This document shows, piece by piece, positions 47,504 through 58,308 of a stretch of DNA of 64,000 bases (within the stretch, counting starts at the first letter, position 1; each line of letters opens with the position of its first letter). The position numbers were made by a program, and so were the translations under genes. The notes under the pieces are model-generated. The model searched no databases and had not been told where the DNA came from. It saw only the letters and a program-made list of their open reading frames with translations. Origin of the DNA: Saposhnikovia divaricata (lineage: Eukaryota; Streptophyta; Magnoliopsida; Apiales; Apiaceae); NCBI GenBank assembly GCA_036435485.1, contig CM071595.1, positions 10,778,001 to 10,842,000 on the forward strand, given 5' to 3'.

Positions 47504-48032
47504 TTCCGGATCGGATGTCCACCTCCAGTTCTCGGAGTGTCACCCCACACAATAGTGAGTTCGTCTCCTTCTCATAGGAAGATACGTAGCACGGTATTCC
47601 GTGTTGAAGGAAGATACGGAAGATGATGCTCCGTATTAAGTCAGTAATACGGAAGACGATGCTCCGTATTAAGTCAGTAAAAAATGTCATAATTCCGTTT
47701 TTCAGTATTTTGGGCCACTAAATCTCAAAAATGATTATTTTGGTAATTTTCTCTTATATATGTTATTTTGGAACTTTTTAGAAGAAAATCAAATATTAAT
47801 TATATTGAGTATGATAATGTTACTGAGTAAAAACAATATAAAAAATCATAAATTTAATAATTTCAATATTAGAAAAATAAAAATTCTCAAGCAAAAAAGT
47901 ACAACAATTATAATATTAAAAGTTATGTTAATAAAATAATTATCATCAATTTAATGAAATTTGCAAACATTGTTTTGTAAGTTTTCAAAAAAAAAAAATT
48001 AACATAAAAATTCATTAATAATATTTATAAGG

Positions 48033-48060
48033 TATCCCGTGCAATCGGGTATAAAACTAG
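48033..48060 (+). mobile_element. Helitron-like 3' terminus
   Basis: ATCCCGTGCAATCGGGTAT forms a short GC stem-loop, followed a few bases later by CTAG and a host T. This is the usual Helitron 3' end. The 5' TC end was not located. Confidence 0.5.
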
Positions 48061-48269
48061 TTAAATAAAATACTCAAAAATAAAATAAGTTGTTTGAAAA
48101 AGTACCACATACCAACTTTTGACTTTAAACTGTTTTTTTAACTTTAAGACAATTTCTAAATTGTTACACAAACAAACATTTTTTAACTTAAAGTCAAAAA
48201 TGACTTTAAGCCCCGGCTTAAAGCAAAAAATGACTTTAAGCCCCGATTTAATACTGGGGCCAAACGACC

Positions 48270-49426
48270 TCTATATTCTTATATATAATAAGCATAGGGA
48301 TCTTATCCAGATTTTTTTGTAATACGATCGTTGACCTAAAAAATATGGATCGTTGAATTTTAAAATAGGTCAATATGATCTGTTAGATCTAATTTTAAAA
48401 GGTTTACGTGATATTTTTTGAAACAAACCGTACTTGCATTACTTAGAAATTATTACTTTCGAGTACATGATTAATAAATGCAGGAGGAGTGACAGACCAC
48501 TCTCCATAGCCGACATAGAATTGGTGCAACATTTGCAAGCAAAAGAACCACACGATTCGCAGACCGATAATCGAACTACTAGCACTTGATCAATGTGATT
48601 TAGTGATTTTGTCCAAGAAATGGTTTCTCGAAGGCTAATGACTTCAACTTCTCGTGGTTGCCAATTACCTTCTATTTGACAACAGCTCGCTCCAACCTGA
48701 TCTTCCCTCCAAATCTGGAGCAAATTCCGAACTGCAGCGAACACACCAAACAAGACAGCAAATAAAAAACACAACTTCCATATACCGTCACGAATATATG
48801 CAAATATCAAACACTAACTTTAATAATCTAAGCCAAATATAGGTAGGTTTCTAAATTTAATAAAATTATATATAATATTAGAAAGTAAGCTTATTTGATT
48901 GATAGGAAGATTGTATTCAAATACGAAAAAGTAAATTTTAATAAAACAAACGAAATCTAAACTAAATATAAGTAGATTTTTAAAACTGAATAGAATTTAT
49001 AATGTAAAAATTCTTAACTTTCTTTTATCTTCAATTTCCGAGTAGTTTTCAATTCCGGAATAGTTGGATAATAATTATTAAACTATCATCTAAATTAAAA
49101 ATGATTTATTGACTTTTGCATGATCTGTAAAATTGTCTAAATCTAATTTTTAGAACTCAAGATAAAATAAAAATATTAAATTGATTGTGTGAATTCTAAT
49201 AAATAATTTTTTTTATATATCTATATCACTCAAATTTGGTTACTTTTTTCTCCGAGTCTTACAAATTTAAGAGTTTTTTATTTTATTCAATAAAATATTA
49301 AAATTTATTTGATAAAAAAATTCAATAGAAATAAATTTTAATAAATAGGAATATTAAAAGAACTTTATTTAATGATATAATTTATGTAATCATAAATATT
49401 AAAATGAATCGTGGGTTATAAGCTAG
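48270..49426 (+). repeat. Dispersed repeat with Helitron-like end; related copy at 57425-58070
   Basis: It opens with TCTATATTCTTATATATAATAAGC and ends CGTGGGTTATAAGCTAG followed by T, resembling a Helitron. 48330-48420 and 48800-49420 match 57425-58070 over long stretches (AAAATAGGTCAATATGATC, TATAAGTAGATTTTTAAAAC). The 48430-48800 segment is extra in this copy. Confidence 0.55.
48439..48810 (-). CDS. Unidentified ORF, 123 codons, Cys-rich
   Basis: A hydrophobic N-terminal stretch (WKLCFLFAVLFGVFAAV) could be a membrane segment or signal anchor. It is followed by a region with CESCGSFACKCC. I recognise no family. It coincides with the segment absent from the related repeat at 57.4 kb, so it may be captured DNA. 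It could equally be a chance frame. Confidence 0.2.
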   Translation of the reverse strand: MIFAYIRDGIWKLCFLFAVLFGVFAAVRNLLQIWREDQVGASCCQIEGNWQPREVEVISLRETISWTKSLNHIDQVLVVRLSVCESCGSFACKCCTNSMSAMESGLSLLLHLLIMYSKVIISK

Positions 49427-49599
49427 TTCCCATAATATGTAAAATATTTCATATTAAAAATTGACGAATTAAAAATTTGAAGAATAAACAAGGAACAAAA
49501 TAAACAAACACAAATAAAAACTAGTTACATAAAAAACCACAAATAAAATCTGAAAACACAAAAAAAAAAAAAAAAATCAATCAAATAAAAACAAAAAAC

Positions 49600-49740
49600 G
49601 AGTCAGATCGGGAATTAAGCTCGTGAGAAGACAAGACCTTTAAAATTAGTTTTGAAGGGAATTGAGAAATATGAGGAGGAAGCTCCTCCAGCTTTGGACA
49701 TTTGTAAATTTTCAAGTGTTGAAGAATGGGCAAAATAAAA
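49600..49740 (-). pseudogene. Decayed NLR 3'-end remnant 1
   Basis: The sequence around GAATTGAGAAATATGA and GGAAGCTCCTCCAGCTTTGG matches the last LRR region of the NLR gene (58395-58490). The flanking 49435-49600 matches the NLR 3' flank (58080-58260, including GAAGAATAAACAAGGAACAA). It is a truncated copy of the end of a related NLR. Confidence 0.75.
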
Positions 49741-49928
49741 ATCAATCAAATAAAAATAAAATGTTGTAATTTTATGCTTGACTTTCATTTGTTTCTTATC
49801 ATGGAATCAGGATAATTATTTAAACAAATTAATCAGGAAGTTCCTAATATGTTGAACATCTAATATTAAAAAACTTGAAAAATTCAAATTTAGAAAAAGA
49901 ATAAATAAATAATCACCAATAAAATTAG

Positions 49929-50755
49929 GGGTGAAAAACCAAATTACCCACCATTTTATTCCTCATGCCCAAAATAACCACCGGCGAAAATTTCTGCCCT
50001 TTTTACCCACGAACCACGCATCACACACATGCGTGGCCTGTATACGCATCCGTATTATGCGTATAGATTGTATACGCAATATAAAAATGCGTGGTCTTTG
50101 TTAATTGAGTTTCAGTGGACAGGTGAACAGTAGTGCATATACGTATGTTCGAAATGCGGAATACCGGATACGCATGTTACACATGCGTACATCGAGTACT
50201 GTTCACTATCTTCCACCAGTCGCCGACGACGAATTTCTGGTCGAAATTTCGACGAGTTCGTTCATCCCTTTACTGAAATCGTACACTAGCATGCTATACA
50301 TCAAATTACTCGCCTTTTCACGATCTACAATCCGGTACCACTCACTTTCCATTTTGTTTCCCGGATTTAAAAACCCCAAATTTGAAACTCATTTTCCGAT
50401 TAACTCTCCGGTAAGTCTGTGTACGCCCCTGCGGGACCGGAAAACAACAGATTAACGGGGGGAAACGTAGAGGCAGGTCTGGGCTTTCTTTTAGTACCAT
50501 CACGACTAGTGGAAGTTGTCGGAGCTGTGCAAACGAACAAGGCGACCAGATTAGCGATTTTGAGCTTCAGTGAGTCGCCGGAGTGGTTAGTGACAAAATG
50601 ACATCAGCTGACGTCAATACGCATCTCTAAGATGCGTATTCACAGACTGCGCATGATTTGTATGCGTACTCCGTGGTTAAAAAGGGCGGAATGTTTTGAA
50701 TATAGGTATTTCGAGCACCTTCCATAGAAACATGGTGTAGTTTGGGCATTCTTTC
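49929..50755. mobile_element. MULE-like element with captured exon-like sequence
   Basis: The perfect 9-bp repeat TAAAATTAG lies at 49920-49928 and 50756-50764. Inverted ends start GGGTGAAAAACCAAATTACC and, from the right, GAAAGAATGCCCAAACTACA; both sides later share GCCCTTTTTA(C/A)CCACG. ATGCGTAT/ATACGCAT repeats follow on each side. The interior (50180-50415) is exon-like and ends at TCTCCG then GTAAGTCTGTG, a good splice donor. The GC-rich block GCCCCTGCGGGACC follows at 50425. No product identified. Confidence 0.8.
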
Positions 50756-51139
50756 TAAAATTAGTTACGTAACAAAAACTTCAAATAAAATATAAAAAAC
50801 ACAAGAAATCAATCAAAAAAGGGAAAACAAGTAATACTTTTTGTGCTGTTGGATACTAGCTCATATCATTCAATATTTACGGGAATGAGGAAATTGAAAA
50901 AATTGTATTTGAATTTGAAAGGGTGAGAATATGATACAGAAGAGTAGGTCATCAGCTTTAATACATTCAAATTTACCGTCTTTAGCTGCCCGAACAGTAT
51001 AAAGTAAAACATGGTGTACACGTGTAGAAGCACGTGGAGAAAATATGACAGCACTGGCAGTCCATAGTAATTATTGAAGGTAAGAAGGCAGCGCATGTAA
51101 AAAGACACCAAAAAAAGGATCAGGATGTATCTATTAATA

Positions 51140-51330
51140 GATGACCTTGACATGAGGGATATGACGTTTTCGAAGTCCTTCTGGAAGCTCCTCCAAACAG
51201 TAAATAATTTCCAAGTGTTGAAGAATGGGCATGCTTCCTTCCTCCACCCTCCATTTTTCTAAATTGGGAAGATTCCACATTTGAAGGCTGGTGAGTCTTG
51301 GGAAACCCGTATTATCTGGATAAAGATAAT
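51140..51330 (-). pseudogene. Decayed NLR 3'-end remnant 2
   Basis: GACCTTGACATGAGGGATAT, CTTCTGGAAGCTCCTCCAA and GGGCATGCTTCCTTCCTCCA match 58330-58610 of the NLR gene in the same orientation, with indels that break the frame. It is a second truncated copy of the LRR end. Confidence 0.8.
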
Positions 51331-51582
51331 CAATAATGTTAATTACTTTGCAGTAAGTCGAGAAATATTTACCTTAGATTGCATTTGAATATTAAGTTTT
51401 TAAAGTGCTCTAGGATCCTCTGTAAAATATTTATCCTTTGAATAAAAGCATTGATCGATTTCCACTGTTTTGAGGTGTATGACTCTAGAATAGATTAATT
51501 TCTCAACAGGTATTGACTTACTAAGCTGAACCATTTGATCTATTGGCTTCACCTGTGTTTTTATACTTCTAGTACAACTAGT

Positions 51583-51768
51583 CACGGGTGGATCTAGTAA
51601 GGGGCACGGGGGCACATGTGTTCCCCCTAAAACAAAAATTTACGTTTTTTCAATATTGAATTTTTGAAAATAGATGAAAGTACCCCCCACAGAATTTTAA
51701 AAAATGAGGGCATCTTCGCAAAATTTACTCGGTGCCCCCCTAAAAATAAATTTCTGCATCCACCCCTG
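51583..51768. mobile_element. hAT-type MITE (186 bp)
   Basis: Ends are CACGGGTGGATCTAG and, from the right, CAGGGGTGGATGCAG. The flanking 8-bp repeat is CAACTAGT/CAACTAAT (51575-51582, 51769-51776). Subterminal GGGGGCAC/GTGCCCCCC words are present. No coding capacity. Confidence 0.75.
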
Positions 51769-51946
51769 CAACTAATTAGTTTCAGACATTCTGTTCACTT
51801 CTTGGTCATCTATTTATTCTACTACTCGTTACTTTTCTCTACTAGGATGTCTATCCATTATATGTGTTCCTTTCTTTGAATTTTGTGCTGCTTCCCACAA
51901 ATCCAAAAGAAATCTTGATGCCTAATACTAAGTTTCCACTTGGCAG

Positions 51947-54900
51947 AACGAGCGACCACCAATACCTGCAAGTTGTCAACCTGCTATTGCACACCTTATA
52001 AAACATTGCTGGGCTGTAAATCCGGCCAAACGCCCTGATTTTAGCTACATTGTTTCTGCTCTGGAGAAATACGACGAATGTGGCAAGGAAGGACTTCCTC
52101 TTGTAAGAACTATCCACCTGTAATAATATAAAATAGATGATTATATACAAAAGAAAATCTATAATTTATATTTTGGAGTTTCGGGTATGTGTTTGAACAA
52201 GCTCTCTCTCTAGATGATTGCTTTCTTCTCTTGAACACAAGTCATTATATAGGACATTTCTCACATCACCTTCACCCCAAATTGTAACTGTCCATATAAC
52301 ATTTAATCATTGCATTGATGTTCAATTAATTGCATTAACCTCACAATCAATACATACTTGTAACTTATGTATTTATTATTCATGTATTTACACATTATTT
52401 TATTTAATAAAATAAGTCAAATACAACATCTCCCACTTGACTTATTTTGTCAAATATTCTTTGTGACTCCCACCTTTTTAGAATCTATAATTCAAATATG
52501 AATTTTTAGTACTATTAAACTTAGTACTATGAATTCTTTGTGACTCCCACCTTTTTAGAACTTAATTTTCTCTTAAATCCTATTAAACCAACAGTTTTGA
52601 CAAATACTTTCACAGAAATACCTTCCGTTAAAAATTCACAATATCTAATTAAACATTGTCATTTTCACTTCTTGCAACACATTCATGTTTTTTACTTTCC
52701 CAACTTCAGATCCACCATAAATCAATAGATCTTCCGAAGTTGAACTCACATTCTCTTATCACCTTCGAAATCTGCACCAGAACAATCAATAAATTCAGGC
52801 ACGTCTGCCTCATAACCAATTAGTGCTGCAATGTACACTTCAAGTACTTAATTATCCTATTCACAACCTCTCACTAGGCTTGATTAGGATTTCTTTCGTA
52901 TCCATTCACTAGGCCAATTAAATACGCCAAGTCAAGTCAATCGATTACACAACATCGAACTTCCGACTACTTGCGCACATGATACATCAAGTGCCTTTCC
53001 CGCATTAACCGTTTCCCCATTACAAATGGGTTGGCGCCGGACTGCAATTTTGCATCCAAAAACGATTAAGCATTTCATTCGGATACCTCTAGTTCACACT
53101 AAATATTCAATATATTTAATTCCCTGAACCTATTAGATTTCACTTATATTCCCAACCTTCCCACTAAGCTCCAACTTAGTTTTGTTGAGCATTCTTTTAT
53201 TAATTACTAACAACAATATATCATTAACATATACTGATAATATTGTAACCAAACTCCCACTTTTTAAAATACAGATACTATTGTCTAATTCATTCTCGGG
53301 AAAATTTTCTCAATTTCTGGGTAAAACATTTCGCAATTGAACACTTATAGACACATTTGTCACCTTTTCCCTTTCAAAAATTCATATGCAACCTATGAAT
53401 TCTCTATATTGGGGTTGATCACACAACTCTCACACTTGATTCTTTAAAAATTGACTCAAACTCATTTTTCATTATTTTCCTTTGATAATTCCAATTCTTT
53501 CGAAAAATAAGATTATTCACTAATATATTCAATACCAATATTCAGATCATGATCATAATATTCATTTCGATCTACTTCCATACATGCCTCAATATTTTAT
53601 AACTTTTATTGTCATAATCACATATATGACAAGCAAATATCTTGTATCCTCAAATAATCGAAATATTTCTGAAAATAGCCTTCTTATTTTCAATCATTTA
53701 ACAAATTTCCAATCCTTCCCACTTCTAGTCGGGTGTCAATGACCTTTCCCTTTTCAAGGCACTTGCCCTTGTTCCTTTCTTGAGTTTCTCTAACTTGGCC
53801 AAGTAGTTGTTTGTCAGCAAAACAATATTTCACATGCTCTCTATTCTGAGCATCACTTTTCAAATTGTCTTGAAATAATTTATTTCTTAATTTCTGGTTT
53901 CATACATTATAATTCGGGTCATTCAATTTTTCATATTCTCTAAACCGAAAAATATAACCAACTCATCATTATTTTCTATGCTCAATTTTCGAGCACTACT
54001 AGAAATTTCCTCTAGTATAATATCGTCTTTTTCAACGATAATTCACAATTTACACCCAATTATTATTTACAAATTTTATACTCCCTTTTAGAATTTCACT
54101 AGAAATTTACTCTAGTTTAGTTCCGTATTTTTCAACGATAGCTTTCAAATTATTTGAAAATAATTTATTTCTCATTTTCCAGCTCCACGTAAAATAAAAT
54201 GGTGCCTTTTAATTTCCATTTTAATATACGTCAATTCCGGCAAAAAATTTTACCTCCATTATTTTTCTCGATTCATGCACAATCAATTTACTTGTCGTTT
54301 CTCAACAATAATTTCCGCATTTGTAACAAATTTTTCCTTTCTAGATTTCTTTATTCTGAGTGGTATAAATAAATATTCCACCATGTCAATATCCTTTTTT
54401 TTAACCACAAAAACAAGGACACAACCTCTATGCAATCAGCAAAAATTGACAAAAAAATTAGAGCACACGGAATCAAAACGAAACTAACATCGAAAAGATA
54501 AAACAAAATTTAATACATACAATCATTAAAAGCACGTAGTTGAGTAGAAAATCAATGTCTAGTCTATAGAAAATGTAGACAGAAAAAGGACCGATATAAA
54601 ATTAATAGATGGACATGGATATATATAAATTTTAAAAAAAAACCTAATATGCGACAGGGTACACACAAATATGGAATAAACAAATATTAAAAAATTAAAA
54701 GAAAATCATCTTGGCACCTAAACATAAAACATAAGCAATGCATACTGCATATATACAAATATACCAAAAGCACAATCTAAATACAACGAACAATCAAAAT
54801 TGTAGGCTAGACATCTAAACATGGAAGATGAATTTAAAATTAAAATATATGAAAGCATCAGATCAACATATTGGCTAATCAATTATAAAAATAATTAGTA

Positions 54901-55709
54901 CACCAATCACTAGCTAGTAAGGTAAACATGAAAAAGGAAAATTCACAAAGAGGGTAGTACTTGTATGTATATGACGACAACCTGCCTAAAAGAAAAGCAA
55001 CCAAAATATATTAGGACAAAACATGTAATACAGCCGAATACCATGTTGGAAAAAACAAATTCTAGGCATATAAAGTACTGTACAATTATATAAAATTAAT
55101 TAGAGTATGTGCTTATACTGGACAAGAAGTGAATAAAAGAAAAAACCAGATTTACAGGTCCTTGGTAACTGCACCAAAAGAAAGCTAAAGCAATAATATT
55201 ACCAAATTGAAAAGACAACTGCAACCGTAGCACAGATCGGAGATCGTAAGAACACAACCTGGCTCTGATACCAATGTAAGAACTATCCGCCTGTAATAAT
55301 ATAAGATAGATGATTATATACAAAAGAAAATCTATAATTTATATTTTGGAGTTCCGGGTATGTGTTTGAACAAGCTCTCTCTCTAGATGATTGTTTTCTT
55401 CTCTTGAACACAAGTCATTATATAGGACATTTCTCACATCACCTTCACCCCAAATTGTAACTGTCCATATAACATTTAATCATTGCATTGATGTTCAATT
55501 AATTGCATTAACCTCACAATCAATACATACTTGTAACTTATGTATTTATTATTCATGTATTTACACATTATTTTATTTAATAAAATAAGTCAAATACAAC
55601 ACCTCTTACTCTCCACTTGGGACTCAACAGCAGAAACGCTACTCTTGAACGCTTAATGGGTTGCGTCTTCTTAAGCTCCTCTTCCTCGTCAATAACTGTA
55701 CATTCCTGA
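51947..55709 (+). pseudogene. Last exon of a Raf-like protein kinase (HT1/STY-like), split by a Copia insertion
   Basis: After a TTGGCAG acceptor, 51947-52101 encodes RPPIPASCQPAIAHLIKHCW and then KRPDFSYIVSALEKYDE, the end of the catalytic domain of plant Raf-like MAPKKK-type kinases. The exon is cut at 52101 by the LTR element 52102-55601, with CCTCT duplicated. It continues in the same frame from 55607 to a TGA at 55707-55709, through a Ser-rich tail. Both parts are open. No upstream kinase exons are present, so this was probably a gene fragment before the insertion. Confidence 0.75.
52102..55601 (-). mobile_element. Degenerate Copia-derived LTR element with short LTRs
   Basis: LTRs 52102-52428 and 55275-55601 (327 bp each, TGTAAGAACTATCC...AATACAACA) differ at about four positions. 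The target repeat CCTCT lies at 52097-52101 and 55602-55606. The primer site TGGTATCAGAGCC is on the minus strand next to the right LTR (55261-55273), so the element runs minus, with a purine tract AAGTGGGAGA beside the left LTR. The 2.85-kb interior has no long frame. A relic of the copia RT (LSVYVNDILL, where active copies have a DD pair) is readable on the minus strand at about 53185-53246. It must have been mobilised by other elements. Confidence 0.9.
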
Positions 55710-57424
55710 CTTGGACAACCCAAGCATCAGATACTAGAATGTTCTTTATTTAAAAGGTTACTACTCAGTCACTGTTACAGATTAATCCAGCAAAACTTGA
55801 GTAATTCACTGTTATATATTTGTTGTTGTAGTGAGTAACTTTAGGAATATTCAAACTCTGGATGATCCGATCACAGCAACCTATCTTGAGTGAAAAGATT
55901 GTAATCTCGACATTCTGGTTTCAAAGTAGGATTTTTCTAATGTTTGCCCAAGAGTACACAATAATAAGGTACTTTTTTATTGATTTATTTTCATTAATAA
56001 TAATGATTTCTTACAAAAAAAGTTCTAACCAAACAAAATTTACCAACTAATAAAAAAGTGGTGGTTAGAAAGTTCTTCAAAATATTAGAGATATCCTTTC
56101 ATCCAAGTTACTTGAAAATTAAAAACTTGATGATAACAATGACAACAACGAAATTTATTCCTTGTCACATACTGACTTACCAACTCATGATATACTAGTA
56201 CCAACTGATTTAAACAATTAATTAATTTTGTATGTTACCTTTCTCAACCAATCACGGTAATCGCACTAATAGCACTAATGGTGTCCGCTATAAATTTTAA
56301 CGTTTAAATAAAAAGTTTGTATTTAAATTTGTTTTTGTTTTGATTTAAATGTTTATGCTTAACCTTCTAAATATTATTTTTTGATATATATTGTGAATCA
56401 TAATTATTCATTATTTTACATTACACTTGTGAAACGAATATTTAATAAAATCATTGTGAAATATATATAGAATAAAAAATTGAGAACATTGATAGCGGTC
56501 CAATAAAGTCTAAAATGTAATTGAATATTTTTTACATATCATATTCCAATTAACATTTGATACATATCATTTGAAATCGGGAAAGGGAAAGTAGTTCATA
56601 ATTTTAAGTATGCATTGTATTGATGTAAAATCTTGTAGTTGGACGGCTTTTTATGATTGTTGTCCTTGAAAGTTTGTTTTAGAAATTTAGAGTTCAAATT
56701 GTTGATATTAAGTAAAAAAATAATATATTTTAGCATATATTTAGAATTTTTTTCATATACAGATTTCGAATCAATGGCGGGGAATCTATTTCAAATCTAG
56801 ATTTCGAGCCGATGACGGAAAAAGTGTTTATCTGTAAAAAAATCAGTGGTAAGTTTTCCTCTCAAATTTAATTTTATCTTCCTATATCTTATTAAAATTT
56901 ATCTTATTATGATTTTCAAGATATAGTAAAATATCGATAAATGAATATTCGTTAAACGAATAATCTTGTTAAATGAATATTTTTTTCCGATCCCAACATA
57001 ATAGCGACAGAGTATATTTGACCTCGATTAATGAATAAAAAATTTCGGTCTCAAGCGTATTCATTTATCGAGGTTTAACTGTAAAGATAAATCATTAGAG
57101 AGGATAATTTTACGTTATTAACCTTTATCGATTTATTTTCAAGATAAAATTTAATGCAAACTTTATCTTATTAAAACTTATCGATTTATTTTCAAGATAA
57201 CGTTTAATGCAGACTTATCTTATTAAATTTAATCGATTTATTTTTAAGATAAAGTTTAATGCATCATTTTCAAGTATTAAAGTTTAACAAACTGTTCTCT
57301 ATAATGCATCATTTTTAAATATTAAAGTTTCAATTAATTTTTTCACTCCGGATCTAATGTTAGTGAGTAAAACAAATTAACATAATGCTACTAATCAAAT
57401 CTGAATTTTTTTGTAGTACAGTCA
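55710..57424. other. Intergenic with a MITE and short tandem repeats
   Basis: No gene seen. Besides the pogo-like MITE (56924-57081), a ~54-bp unit beginning ATCGATTTATTTTCAAGATA occurs about three times at 57126-57262, with AAGTTTAATGCATCATTTT repeats after it. Confidence 0.55.
56924..57081. mobile_element. pogo/Emigrant-like MITE (158 bp)
   Basis: The right end read inward is CAGTTAAACCTCGATAAATG and the left end is TAGTAAAATATCGATAAATG, an imperfect inverted pair next to TA dinucleotides. This is the form of Emigrant/pogo-type plant MITEs. Confidence 0.65.
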
Positions 57425-58070
57425 TTCACAAAAAAATATGGATCATTAGATTTTAAAATAGGTCAATATGATCCATTAGATCTAGTTTTAAAAAGTTTAT
57501 TTGATTGTTAAATTGATTATATTCAAATATCAAACACTAAATTTAATAATCTAAACCAAATATAATTAGATTTCTAAATTTAATATAATTAGATCTAATA
57601 TTAGAAAGTAACTTGATTTGATTAATAGTAGGATTATATTCAAATGCGAAAAAATAAATATTAATAAAATTAACCAAATTTAAACTAAATATAAGTAGAT
57701 TTTTAAAATTGAATAGAAGTTATAATGTAAAAATTCGTAACTTTCTTTTATCTTCAATTTCCTAGTAGTTTTCAATTCCAGAGTAGTTGGATAATAATTG
57801 TTAAACTATCACCAAATTAAAATTGATTTCTTGAGTTTTGTGTGACCCTTAAAAATGTCTAAATTTAATTTTTAGGATTCAAGATAAAGTAAAATAGTAA
57901 ATTGAACGTGTGAATTTTAATAAATAATTACATATTTATTATACTTGAATTTGGTTATTTTTTCTCTGAATCTTAAATTTTAATAAATATAAATATTAAG
58001 AAAACTTTATTTAATAACATAATTCATATAATTATAAATATAAAAAAAGAATTGCGCATTTCACGGGCTT
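57425..58070. repeat. Dispersed repeat, partner of 48270-49426
   Basis: It shares long stretches with 48330-48420 and 48800-49420 in the same orientation. It ends with GCGCATTTCACGGGCTTATA, a degraded form of the Helitron-like hairpin end. Confidence 0.7.
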
Positions 58071-58308
58071 ATATAAAATATTTCATATTAAAATTTGAAA
58101 AATTCAAAATTTGAAGAATAAACAAGGAACAAAATAAAAAAACACCAATAAAAAATAGTTACATAAAAAAATCACAAATAAAATCTGAAAAACACAAAAA
58201 AAAAAAAAAAAAGAGAGAAGAAAATCAATCAAATGAAAACAGAAAACAAGTGATATTGGGAATTAAGCTCATCGGACTGTTACATTTTGATTTAATTTAA
58301 GCTCGCTT

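Larger units (their letters stand above)
46625..47755. mobile_element. Pack-MULE-like element carrying PP2-like and DUF1685 gene fragments
   Basis: The ends are inverted copies. Left reads TTGCCAAAAATACTGATTTC...TTGGCCCTAAATACTG. From the right the order is TTACCAAAATAATCATTTTT...GTGGCCCAAAATACTG. Inside each end are repeats of GATACGTTATTCCGTGTTCC or GATGCTCCGTATTAAGTCAG. Between them are two pieces of host coding sequence in opposite orientation. I could not define the exact ends or the target duplication, so borders are approximate. No transposase. Confidence 0.65.
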
